64,000 nt of DNA from Thiodiazotropha sp040506775 (lineage in GTDB: Bacteria > Pseudomonadota > Gammaproteobacteria > Chromatiales > Chromatiaceae), in contig JBEVWC010000002.1 of assembly GCA_040506775.1 (NCBI GenBank), positions 1 through 64,000 of the forward strand, read 5' to 3'. The translations under genes were made by a program, and so were the position numbers. Below are positions 6,676-15,708 of the stretch, in pieces (within the stretch, counting starts at the first letter, position 1; every line of letters starts with the position of its first letter). The notes under the pieces are model-generated. The model saw only the letters and a list, made by a program, of their open reading frames with translations, ran no database searches and was not told where the DNA came from.

Positions 6676-7914
6676 ATGGGAACTTGGAGCAACAAACCTT
6701 TTGGCAATGATACAGCGCTTGATTGGCTGGCTATGCTGGAAGAGTGTGATAATGGTCCCCAGACAATAGAAACTACACTTAAAGAAGCTATCGAATCCTG
6801 TGATATCGACGCATCACTGGCTGAACGAGGGATCGCTGCAGCAGCAATAACAGCGGCAGGATCGGTGCAAAAGGTAGCGGGCATCTCTCAGGATGCCAAT
6901 CGATGGATCGAGAAATCAGCTTTTTCACCCAGTCGTTTATTAAAAGAGCTTTCAATCACAGCGTTGGACGCGATTGAAAATAATTCTGAATTGAGAGAAC
7001 TCTGGTTGGAGGTAGGTAAATTAGAGGGTTGGACGAAACAACTTGGTAAGATTCGAGTAAAACTTGTAGAAGAACTGGATCAACCATCTCCTGTACGTAT
7101 AAAGACACAAACAAGATTGCCACGTTCAATTGGTAAGCTTGTCGAACTCTATCTCAAAGCCCCGGATTCAAAGATCAAGGATGCCATACTCAAAATATTC
7201 AACAAGATCGATGATCCCAATCTCCAGGAATCCATGACGGGGTACGATCTCCCATTGAATCTAGCAGCCAAGGCTGGAATGCCAGATGCATTAGCAATGC
7301 TTATTGAGAAAGGAGCGGAGGTGAATGCTGTATCCCGATTTGGCAGAACACCTCTGACAACGGCCTGTCTCTATGGTCAGGTAGACGCAGCAAGGAAGCT
7401 GCTCGATCAGGGTGCGGAGTTATTCGTTAACATACCCTTGTATGATGAGAATATGGAGATCATCGGGGAGAGAACGGTTTGTGTTCCACTCCTATCGTCT
7501 GCCAGGCAGGAGCATCCTGAGTTAATTCAATTGTTGATCGATTTCGGTGCAGATATCAAAGAGACGGATCTGAATGGAGAAACGCTCCTCCACAAGGCAT
7601 CAGAATCCGGTAATTTGAAGGTTATGAATTACCTCATATCATCCGGACTGGACGTCAATCAGCATAAAGGAAACATAAACAACAACCCACGTTCTAGAGG
7701 TGAAGTACCCTTGCATTACGCGGTTGGTAATAAGCAATTGGAAGCAGTTAAGTTACTTGTTGAACACGGTGCCGATATTAATGCGTTAGAATACTATATT
7801 GGTCAAGAACACACATGGTTCCATACCCCATTGGATATGATTGGCGATCACCATCATAGCGAAATATATCGCTATCTACGGTCTCATGGGGCATTGAGTG
7901 CTTCCGATCTATAA
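6676..7914 (+). CDS. DUF4259-like and ankyrin-repeat protein
   Basis: The 412-residue product begins MGTWSNKPFGNDTALDWLAM, the signature of DUF4259 (PF14078), which spans roughly residues 1-110. Residues 195-405 hold ankyrin repeats: PLNLAAKAGMPDALAMLIEKG, TPLTTACLYGQVDAARKLL, TLLHKASESGNLKVMNYLI and PLHYAVGNKQLEAVKLLVEH are four clear units. There is no signal peptide, so it is probably cytoplasmic. GGAG 8 bases before ATG 6676 supports this start over an upstream TTG at 6622. DUF4259 proteins occur near toxin-immunity and stress genes but have no established function. Joining the domain to ankyrin repeats suggests a protein-binding role, possibly an immunity protein; that is inference. Confidence 0.75.
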   Translation: MGTWSNKPFGNDTALDWLAMLEECDNGPQTIETTLKEAIESCDIDASLAERGIAAAAITAAGSVQKVAGISQDANRWIEKSAFSPSRLLKELSITALDAIENNSELRELWLEVGKLEGWTKQLGKIRVKLVEELDQPSPVRIKTQTRLPRSIGKLVELYLKAPDSKIKDAILKIFNKIDDPNLQESMTGYDLPLNLAAKAGMPDALAMLIEKGAEVNAVSRFGRTPLTTACLYGQVDAARKLLDQGAELFVNIPLYDENMEIIGERTVCVPLLSSARQEHPELIQLLIDFGADIKETDLNGETLLHKASESGNLKVMNYLISSGLDVNQHKGNINNNPRSRGEVPLHYAVGNKQLEAVKLLVEHGADINALEYYIGQEHTWFHTPLDMIGDHHHSEIYRYLRSHGALSASDL

Positions 7915-8173
7915 GAACCTGAAAGACTACTCGTTTATCCTTGAAACAAGGCAAAAGAGTTGGTCCATAGTGGGTGGTTTTTGGAGATCTCCTGGGAAAT
8001 AAAATCTTATGTCTATCATCAACTTGAAGGATATTACGCCATAATTTGGATTGTGAAATCTTGTGGTTGACAGCATGCCATTCTTGATGGGATTGTTAGA
8101 CTCTGCGTTTTGAGAGCATAAATCAGCTATTCAAGCCGATAAGTAGTAGATACCAATGTGACAGGGAGGCCCA

Positions 8174-11100
8174 ATGAAGCTCAAAACCTATGCCTATATC
8201 ACGGTTGTAGGCTCCGCACTCGTATTGTCCGCTTTGTTTGCACTTGAAAAATACCAAGATCGTAAACACCTAGAAGATCTGCAATCCCGTGATCAGGCGA
8301 ACAACCTTGTTACCAATGCTCTGGGAAGTACCTCACTTGATGAGTTGCGGAACAAGTTTTTCAAGGTCAAAAGCTACTACTCATCGACGCAGGATGTTAA
8401 ATGGGACAGCCTGCCGGTACTTACTGAAAGCGATTTCTGGTACCAGAAAGAGAAGAAAAGATTTGACGATCTCGCGCAAGGTAGCCGTTATGATGTAATT
8501 GTGCTGCCCATACAGGAATTCACTGCCTCAGTGGATCGTGTATCAAGGCTGCTGTCAGCCCGATATCTTGCGGATGAACTAGCCAAAAGGACTGGGCTCA
8601 AGGTCATGCCGGTCGAATTGTTCGTTCGCATATTTGGGGAGCGCAGTTTTAGATTCAGTGATAGTGATGTACAAACGCTGGCCAAAAAGTATGGTGTCAG
8701 AACAATCATTAGTCCATATCTGAGAGTTGAAAAGAAAAACCTGTTAAATCAGACATATGACGACATGATGACGGCGCCGAAAGGCTTCTATCTTGATGTT
8801 GCGATGACGGAGTCAGGTGACATCACTCAGAATATTGCACTGCAATTCGTTCACCCGGAAGCCACTACCACAATCGAAGCTCTGGTACACGATCATCTTG
8901 CGGAAATCGTTACAAAACTCAACCCTGAGGCCCATATACCCGCTAAGGCGGCGAGTATTACCAAGGCACCAGCACCGAAATTGCCGGAACGTCTTACAGA
9001 TTTATTGACGACTGAAGAGAACCCGATTCGACAGGCGTTCAATCTCCAATTGCTCGGGATGCTGACATCCAGGTTCATGGAGTATGAGAGAAGACGACTT
9101 TTTGAGCGATCGCTGGTGATTCTGGATGGTGTTGACATCGATTCCAGCCATGTTCGTTTACTCAAGGCACGTGCGTTATTCAACCTGTTTAGGAGACCTG
9201 CCGCCCTTGATCTCCTGGCTAATTCCACCTCCACTGCAGAGAAAGCATATAAAGAATATCTGAATGGCAACTATCCGTCTCTCAAGAAACTAACCTATCA
9301 ACTTGAAGATGACATGCTGAGGCTGTTCTCCTATTTAGAACTGTCTGAACTAAAAGTCGCTTACGGGATTGATGAAAATCTGGATATACCCGTGGAACTG
9401 CCAAGCACAGCCTGGGATATTTTGGTCACATCCGGAGCCAAAGATAGTGACATGTGGTTCGCTCCATCTAATGAGCACTTTTTCATGAGGCTGAAAGGTC
9501 TTTTCAGTGATTTCGATACAGAGTATGAAAGTATCATTCGTGAAAAGTCCGTAGCAGGAAACCTCAACAAGTCTTCAAATTACGAAGATCAACTCTTCGA
9601 GATCGCATATGAAAAAGTCTGGTCAAAATCCACCTCTACAGACTGTTGTGAATGGGGTGGTCACACAGTAACACAGCTCGATTTGGCGACGTTTTACAGA
9701 AATCTGGGATTATCCAATCTGATTCGTAATTTAAATAAGATGCTTACAGCACAAGGTGCCTATGCGTCAGCAGTGTCAACTGCCCGTTCCTACGAAACAC
9801 TCTTCAATGGAAATATTGCTATTACCAGCAGGCTCGCGCAGGGATATGCAACACTTGCTTCAAAGAGTCAGGGTAAGGAACGCAGCAATGAAATAGACAT
9901 TGCATCACGATATGCCGAACAGGCGCTGCGATTAGTGGGCGGAACTGATAAAGACTCAGATGCCGCTGGCCTTACACTATGGATGGTTTCCAAAATAGGC
10001 GGTAAGTCCGTAGTAAATGCGAGGAATGGCCTCGGGCCCAGTGCAGCTTACTATCGTGCCGACTCGCCAAGCGTTTATGTTGGTGACTACAGAAATAATG
10101 TGAGCAGTTTTCTTTCTCTCACGCGACTTTTTTCTGCAAAAGATCCGGGTTTGAACTCGGAAATGCTTGATAAAGAGTTAAAGGGGCGTTTCGATGGACA
10201 TCCGGACAAGGTTACTTTTCTCGCCGAACGCTTGTTGAAGAATAACGACATCAGTCAGGCGAACAAGCTATTGGAAGACGAGGTCAAACAGGGTTCAAGA
10301 TCATGGAAGCCCTATCTGACACTCGGTGAGCAGATGCTTAAAGAGAGTCAGTATCAAGAGGCGTTTGAGACATTTTCAAAGTACCCACTTTTTCACGAGG
10401 AAGTTCCGGAAAATCGTGTTGCTGTTTCCAATCACGCTTATAAGGTTGGGAGTGAACTGTTTTGGCTTGGCAAGAGCGAGCTCGCGAAGCCTTTTTACAG
10501 GATAGCCGTTGGGTTACACACCGGAGCAGGCAGTGAGCTTGCAAGTGCTCAGAGACTAGAAATGTTGGACGGAAATTTCACCGAAGCGGCCTATTATGCC
10601 TATAAGCGGGGTAATCGTTATAATTCCATATTCGGTTACAGAGACTACCTTGCCTTTCTGTTTTTACTCGGATACTCAGATCAGGCTTTCGCCGGGTTCA
10701 ATGAGTTGGCACCACGCTATGATGAGCCTCAACTGTGGACGGCCATACTCATTGGTCAGCGTATTGCTGGGTTGAACACAGATAGTCTTAATAAGTGGAT
10801 GGAGGATTACCGGACTAAAATCAGTGACAACCCCACTCTAGTGAAGCAGTTGGAACGCTATGCATTTCTACAGTCGGTTACCGATCGGCCCATTCTGGAT
10901 ACTGAAGACAATCCCTTGAGTAAAGCCTGGCGTTACCAGGAGCCGTTTGACAAAACTCAGGTATATAGTACTTATCATCTTTTGCATATACTTGATGAAA
11001 CGGTACCTGAGAATCCAACGTTCGGAGTATCACACTACGAGTACCTGCCGGATGGAAAGAAAGTCTTTGTAAAAGCAGAAGAGTGGATAAAGCCAAATTA

Positions 11101-11755
11101 CTATCAAACTATCTATAGCGCATATTCGTTGCTAAGGGATAAAAAATACAATGATTCCTACAAGGTTTTCCTGGAAAACCTCAAGAACTATGGATTTGGA
11201 ATTTACTTGAATGAATGGCATGTATTCATCCATCCATATCTGTCCATTGCTGCAGTTAAAAGCGGCCATGAGAAGGAGCTCCTGGAATATTTCAATAAGA
11301 ATCGCTATCTAAAAAAGGATGATTTCGATTATCTTGCATCGATCTCAGTAATCTCAGCGATTAAGGGAGATATCGATAAGTCCCTATCGGAAATGGAAAG
11401 AGCTTTCAATGTGCGTCCCTATACCTTGGAAAGACCGATGTATACCTGGTACGAAATTGTCGATCTGTGTGAATGGATGTACTGGGAAACTGGCGACCAT
11501 CGATATATCGATAAGGCACTTGAGTGGTCAAAGGACTATCAGGTCATACAGCCACAATTCGCTTGGGCATACTCATTTGAAGCGAAATACAGTACTGCAG
11601 AAAAGGACAGAATAAGGGCAGCTGCATTTGCTCTGTACCTGGACCCTCACTCGCATTGGCTGGAGTCCGTGCCAGAGATGATCAAGGTGCAGGCAAAAGA
11701 GTGGTGGAAAACGAACAACCCCTTTGTTGAGCGGAAAGAGGAGTCCGGAGTCTAG
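8174..11755 (+). CDS. Large membrane-anchored helical-repeat protein
   Basis: This 1193-residue protein has an N-terminal membrane segment (YAYITVVGSALVLSALFAL, residues 6-25) that acts as signal anchor or uncleaved signal, placing the rest in the periplasm. Residues about 95-200 resemble the FlgO/CsgG/TolB-type alpha-beta domain: YDVIVLPIQEF, a helix with SARYLADELAKRTGLKVMPV, then KKYGVRTIISPYL. From about residue 290 the protein is helical with TPR-like pairs, for example ERLLKNNDISQANKLLEDEV near 678 and EAFETFSKYP near 730. A GGGAGG sits 7 bases before the ATG. The 259 bases upstream hold no other gene. I cannot assign a function; assembly or scaffolding of an envelope complex is plausible. 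Confidence 0.7.
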   Translation: MKLKTYAYITVVGSALVLSALFALEKYQDRKHLEDLQSRDQANNLVTNALGSTSLDELRNKFFKVKSYYSSTQDVKWDSLPVLTESDFWYQKEKKRFDDLAQGSRYDVIVLPIQEFTASVDRVSRLLSARYLADELAKRTGLKVMPVELFVRIFGERSFRFSDSDVQTLAKKYGVRTIISPYLRVEKKNLLNQTYDDMMTAPKGFYLDVAMTESGDITQNIALQFVHPEATTTIEALVHDHLAEIVTKLNPEAHIPAKAASITKAPAPKLPERLTDLLTTEENPIRQAFNLQLLGMLTSRFMEYERRRLFERSLVILDGVDIDSSHVRLLKARALFNLFRRPAALDLLANSTSTAEKAYKEYLNGNYPSLKKLTYQLEDDMLRLFSYLELSELKVAYGIDENLDIPVELPSTAWDILVTSGAKDSDMWFAPSNEHFFMRLKGLFSDFDTEYESIIREKSVAGNLNKSSNYEDQLFEIAYEKVWSKSTSTDCCEWGGHTVTQLDLATFYRNLGLSNLIRNLNKMLTAQGAYASAVSTARSYETLFNGNIAITSRLAQGYATLASKSQGKERSNEIDIASRYAEQALRLVGGTDKDSDAAGLTLWMVSKIGGKSVVNARNGLGPSAAYYRADSPSVYVGDYRNNVSSFLSLTRLFSAKDPGLNSEMLDKELKGRFDGHPDKVTFLAERLLKNNDISQANKLLEDEVKQGSRSWKPYLTLGEQMLKESQYQEAFETFSKYPLFHEEVPENRVAVSNHAYKVGSELFWLGKSELAKPFYRIAVGLHTGAGSELASAQRLEMLDGNFTEAAYYAYKRGNRYNSIFGYRDYLAFLFLLGYSDQAFAGFNELAPRYDEPQLWTAILIGQRIAGLNTDSLNKWMEDYRTKISDNPTLVKQLERYAFLQSVTDRPILDTEDNPLSKAWRYQEPFDKTQVYSTYHLLHILDETVPENPTFGVSHYEYLPDGKKVFVKAEEWIKPNYYQTIYSAYSLLRDKKYNDSYKVFLENLKNYGFGIYLNEWHVFIHPYLSIAAVKSGHEKELLEYFNKNRYLKKDDFDYLASISVISAIKGDIDKSLSEMERAFNVRPYTLERPMYTWYEIVDLCEWMYWETGDHRYIDKALEWSKDYQVIQPQFAWAYSFEAKYSTAEKDRIRAAAFALYLDPHSHWLESVPEMIKVQAKEWWKTNNPFVERKEESGV

Positions 11756-12258
11756 ATTCCACACAACTCGCATTGTGGTAATCACCATGCAAGAAGGGTA
11801 GGTGTGACATATAAATACTCTGAGATGAACAGCACTAGCAGCATAAGGCTCGGATTGTCAATAATAACCTCGGCAGCAGAGTTCTATAGATTCAGACACA
11901 TGTCTCGCTCATCACTGCCGGTCAACTTTCAGTGCAAGAAATGGCTGAGAAAAGAAACTGTTGGGTAATTCGAGTAGCGTAAGTTGAAACGACTGAAAGC
12001 GGCGTGATTAAGGCTATGGATTCGCCGCAATTATCGCAGTGCTTGGTCTGTTTTGATTATTACACGGCTTCAAAACCCGATTCTCGGTTAGTTAAACCGG
12101 CCAGGGGTGGTTCGAATACTGCTCATAATCAGACACTCATCAGGTTTACCTCTCAACCACGATGCTCTGAAATCGGCTTGACAGAATCTCTCTCGTAATG
12201 AAAATATTGCCAGGTTCAGTCAGTCGATCGTCATATATCAGAAAAGGGAAGGGAATCC
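11756..12258. other. Non-coding spacer
   Basis: About 500 bases with no supportable gene. It contains a possible promoter near its right end, a short palindrome CGGTTAGTTAAACCGG at about 12087-12102, and a TTCGAAT that is not part of a tRNA arm. Confidence 0.6.
12178..12206 (+). promoter_or_regulatory. Possible sigma-70 promoter of the lipoprotein gene
   Basis: A perfect TTGACA at 12178-12183 is followed after 17-18 bases by an AT-rich AAAATAT, a weak -10 match. The predicted start point lies about 45 bases before the lipoprotein ATG. Confidence 0.3.
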
Positions 12259-12768
12259 ATGGAAAGAGCTATCCTAAGGTATGGCCTTGTTGGCATTCTT
12301 TTGTCAGGCTGTAACAGTGATGGCAAGCAGAACGAAACGCCTCTTATTGCAGTTTGGGTGACGGACTCATGCGAGCAAGCCCTGTATGAGACCGGGCAGC
12401 CTTCGAATACCTGGGTGAGAGGTCTGTATCAGTTTACCCATGAAGGGTCTCTTCTCGTCGGATATGAAATGTATGCCGATGCAAGTTGCTTTTCAGTCAG
12501 CAGCAAAAAACTTCCCTTTGATCCGCAACTAACGATTTCATTTTCAGATGATGGTCCGGTTACCTTGGAGGAAGGAATTATCGGCCATCCTTTGACGATC
12601 ACTATGGGCGAAGGCGATCAACTCGTATCAGTTGACGCCTATTACACGATCAATGATGGTTCACTGTGTGTATCCGATGCATTTACCTTAGAAGCTTTGA
12701 GCTTCGGTATTTCTCCAACCGGGATGGATGCGATTGATTTCGAACACTGTTTGACAATGTCGTTCTGA
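12259..12768 (+). CDS. Lipoprotein of unknown function
   Basis: The 169-residue product has a short type II signal peptide, MERAILRYGLVGILLSGC, with the lipobox L-S-G-C placing the lipidated cysteine at residue 18. The mature part is acidic and beta-rich, with four further cysteines (near residues 34, 74, 134 and 163) that could form disulfides in the periplasm. AAGGGAAGGGAATCC precedes the ATG. I do not recognise the family. Residue +2 is Asn, not Asp, so outer-membrane sorting is likely by the usual Lol rule. It is monocistronic as far as the sequence shows. Confidence 0.65.
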   Translation: MERAILRYGLVGILLSGCNSDGKQNETPLIAVWVTDSCEQALYETGQPSNTWVRGLYQFTHEGSLLVGYEMYADASCFSVSSKKLPFDPQLTISFSDDGPVTLEEGIIGHPLTITMGEGDQLVSVDAYYTINDGSLCVSDAFTLEALSFGISPTGMDAIDFEHCLTMSF

Positions 12769-12909
12769 ATGACATGTCTCTGACAGGATTGTATCGGACT
12801 AATATAGGCACAATGTTATGTAAACAGGCATTATGGATTCAAGTAAATAAGTATGTCACTGGTGAGGGTTAGCACGATTCAATCTTAGCCAAGAAGCAGG
12901 TTGCAACTC

Positions 12910-14814
12910 ATGGAAGATATTAAGTATAGAAGGGACATCGATGGTTTGCGCGGCATCTCTGTAATGGCCGTCGTGTTATATCACTATCAACTTCTGTCGA
13001 TTACCGGTGGTTTTGTTGGGGTTGATATATTTTTTGTCATCTCCGGGTTCCTGATCACTTCGATCATCGCAAAGGAAATCGACAGCAACAGATTCTCCTT
13101 TCTCGAATTCTATTCGAGACGAATTCGACGGATATTGCCCGCGCTACTGGTGGTCATCGTTGCGACCTTGGTCTTCTGTTATTTCCTGATTCTGCCCATG
13201 GAGTATCAACGGGTGGGTGAGAGCGCTGTCTATGCGGTCTTTGGGCTCTCCAATTTCTATTTTTTATTCAATACCGACTATTTTGATTCGGCCGCCGAAT
13301 TCCAGCCTTTCCTGCATACCTGGTCGCTGGGTGTTGAGGAGCAGTATTACCTGTTGTGGCCGCTGATCCTGTTCGTGGTCATGAGGGTTACACGCACCTT
13401 TCACACTGGGCGGGTACTTGCAGTGGCGGCCATCATTATCCTGAGCCTGGTAACGTCCGCGATTCTGGTCGACGAAGACCAGAAATCCGCATTCTACATG
13501 CTTCAGTCACGCGCCTGGGAACTCGGAATTGGCGGTTTGTTTGCATTGTTGCCTGTCTATCGATCGAGATTGGGTAGCACAATATTATCCATCCTGGCGC
13601 TGGCGCTCATTTCCTGGCCGCTTTTCTCTTACGATGCTGAGACGCCGTTTCCCGGGATTCACGCAGCGGTTGTGTGTCTTGGTGCAGGCTTGATCATCTG
13701 GCCAAAACACCACAATTGGGTTGCTGCCCTGTTATCCAGCAGTCCACTCGTGGCCCTGGGGAAGATCTCCTATTCACTCTATCTATGGCACTGGCCCGTG
13801 CTGGTGCTGTATCGCCAGTACGGGACGGGCAGTATGCCTGGTACCCATCTGTCACTCATATTGTTGTTTGTGAGTGTTCTTCTGTCAGTGGCTTCCTGGG
13901 TCTATGTGGAAGAGTATTTCCGCAGGGGGAAAGCATTCAAGCTCAAAATGGTCTATGCGACAGGCGTCAGTGCCATGCTGATGGTGGGTGCTTTGGCCTT
14001 GAGTATTGTGCTGGGTTCAGGGTTTCCCTGTCGTCTTCCTGAAAACCTTCAGAATGTGGATCGTATGATTACCGAAACCGTTTCCTCTCAAAACGGCTTC
14101 GATGAATGCTTTATCACAACCAAGACCGTGGGTGGTGTAAGGGCATTTTCCCGGGACACCTGCCTGAATATCGATAAAACCAGGAAGAATGTGCTCCTCG
14201 TGGGCGACAGCCATGCAGCTCATTTTGGCAAGGCTTTGCGGGATCTTTACCCGGAAGTTCATTTTTCACAGGTGACAGGATCAGGTTGTATGCCGAAGTT
14301 GCATGCCGAGGGACCAAAGCCCTGCGCGGTGCTGATGCGCCTGGCCATTGATGAAACAATCCCTGAAGGAAAGTACGATGCGGTCATTTTTTCTGCGCGA
14401 TGGATGTTGAAGGATATACCCGCTCTTATGGATGCGCTGACCTGGACCGAACAATATGTCGACAACGTATTGTTGTTCGGCCCTACCATCGAGTATTCAA
14501 AGGCGCTTCCGACCCTGATGGCAAAGTCTGCATTACGCGATGATGGGGGAGTGCTCGTCAAAAGAGCCTTGAGATATCGTAACACCCAGCTGAAAGAGAA
14601 ACGGATTATGCAGGCACTGCCGGATCGGAACATCGAGTACTATTCCGTGTTTCGTGCATTGTGCAGTGGTAAAAACTGTCGAAATACGGATGACAATGGG
14701 GCGCCGATACAATTCGATTATGGACATCTGACCTATCTTGGAGCAAAAATCGTTATTGATAAGTTCAAGAACAATGGGATGCTCAATCAGTTGAATCCCA
14801 GCGGTCTTTTGTAA
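12910..14814 (+). CDS. OafA-type acyltransferase with SGNH domain
   Basis: This 634-residue protein transfers acyl groups, most often O-acetyl, to cell-surface polysaccharide or LPS. Residues 1-370 are the acyltransferase-3 membrane domain (PF01757): YRRDIDGLRGISVMAVVLYH with the conserved His near 26, GVDIFFVISGFLIT, FYSRRIRRILPAL with paired Arg residues and LHTWSLGVEEQYYLLWP. About ten membrane helices follow one another. Residues 420-630 form the periplasmic SGNH domain: LLVGDSHAAHFGKAL supplies the serine and FDYGHLTYLGA the D-x-x-H. An upstream in-frame TTG at 12901 is an alternative start, but ATG 12910 fits the family N-terminus. The gene stands alone; the substrate cannot be read from the sequence. 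Confidence 0.9.
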   Translation: MEDIKYRRDIDGLRGISVMAVVLYHYQLLSITGGFVGVDIFFVISGFLITSIIAKEIDSNRFSFLEFYSRRIRRILPALLVVIVATLVFCYFLILPMEYQRVGESAVYAVFGLSNFYFLFNTDYFDSAAEFQPFLHTWSLGVEEQYYLLWPLILFVVMRVTRTFHTGRVLAVAAIIILSLVTSAILVDEDQKSAFYMLQSRAWELGIGGLFALLPVYRSRLGSTILSILALALISWPLFSYDAETPFPGIHAAVVCLGAGLIIWPKHHNWVAALLSSSPLVALGKISYSLYLWHWPVLVLYRQYGTGSMPGTHLSLILLFVSVLLSVASWVYVEEYFRRGKAFKLKMVYATGVSAMLMVGALALSIVLGSGFPCRLPENLQNVDRMITETVSSQNGFDECFITTKTVGGVRAFSRDTCLNIDKTRKNVLLVGDSHAAHFGKALRDLYPEVHFSQVTGSGCMPKLHAEGPKPCAVLMRLAIDETIPEGKYDAVIFSARWMLKDIPALMDALTWTEQYVDNVLLFGPTIEYSKALPTLMAKSALRDDGGVLVKRALRYRNTQLKEKRIMQALPDRNIEYYSVFRALCSGKNCRNTDDNGAPIQFDYGHLTYLGAKIVIDKFKNNGMLNQLNPSGLL

Positions 14815-14995
14815 CTTGAATGACTGATCATGGGTTACGTGTGCCGGGAGGGCCTGTCCCGGGCAAATTGTAGTGTCAGTGCTTGTGATTCTGTGTTTTC
14901 TCACAGATAAATGGAAGTGCTTACCCACAGCGACTTACGACATAGTCAGTTTCCCGTCTCCATGGCTTAAAGAAGGAAAAGTGTAAGTTCATTCC

Positions 14996-15493
14996 ATGCT
15001 CTATTTCTCCTACGGCTCCAACATGTCCACAAGACGGCTGCGACACAGAATTCCCGCAGCACGTTTCGTTATGGTCGCTCAACTGCCGGGTCACCAACTG
15101 CGTTTTCACAAGCGTAGCAAAGACCTTTCGGCGAAAGCCGATATACATGCAACCGGAGCACCTGGAGACCTGGTCTTCGGGGTGGTTTTTGAACTCGTGG
15201 ACTCCGACAAACAGACGCTCAACGGCTATGAAGGGCTGGGACAGGGATACGACGAAAAATGGGTCGAACTAACCACTATGTCTGGTGAAAGGATCACGGC
15301 GATTACTTACTATGCGACTCACATCGATGACACACTCAAGCCCTATCACTGGTACAGACATCATGTCCTGACGGGGGCGCTCGAATACGGGTTGCCCGAA
15401 AGCTATATTCAGACCCTTCGCAATATCCCGTGCATCGATGATCCCGACCCGCAAAGACACGCCCGTGAGATGGGGATTTACACTAAACCATGA
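14996..15493 (+). CDS. Gamma-glutamylcyclotransferase family protein
   Basis: The 165-residue protein has the GGCT-like fold: LYFSYGSNMS at residues 2-11 is the substrate-binding YGSN loop, and LNGYEGLGQGYDEKWVEL near residue 75 carries the conserved catalytic Glu of the Y-E-G motif. Members release 5-oxoproline from gamma-glutamyl amino acids or act on related gamma-glutamyl amines. The ATG is preceded by GTTCATTCC with no clear Shine-Dalgarno; a purine-rich AAGAAGGAAAAG lies 22-33 bases upstream, too far to be ideal. The gene is flanked by non-coding stretches of about 180 and 215 bases and seems monocistronic. The exact substrate is open. Confidence 0.8.
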   Translation: MLYFSYGSNMSTRRLRHRIPAARFVMVAQLPGHQLRFHKRSKDLSAKADIHATGAPGDLVFGVVFELVDSDKQTLNGYEGLGQGYDEKWVELTTMSGERITAITYYATHIDDTLKPYHWYRHHVLTGALEYGLPESYIQTLRNIPCIDDPDPQRHAREMGIYTKP

Positions 15494-15708
15494 ACGCTCA
15501 CAGATCATTCTGGATGTATCAATCACAACAATGTCATCGTTGTGTCATCATGCAGACAAAGTGTGTTCAGTTAACTCACTGAAATTTCATGTGAAAACAT
15601 CTGGTATCAGATTTGCTTGCCTAGTCTGATCAGGTGGCTCTTCGAGGCCGTTCGCTGGATCTGCGAATTCGTCCGGATCTGTCACCTGCCGGATAACACA
15701 GCTGCAAA

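Noticed and set aside
12112..12125. tRNA T-arm (GGTTCGAATAC)
   Set aside because: The flanking bases do not pair as a 5-bp T-stem, and no acceptor stem or anticodon arm can be drawn around it.
14850..14875. Terminator after the OafA-type acyltransferase
   Set aside because: A TGCCGGGA/TCCCGGGCA hairpin is present, but it is imperfect and not followed by a T-run.
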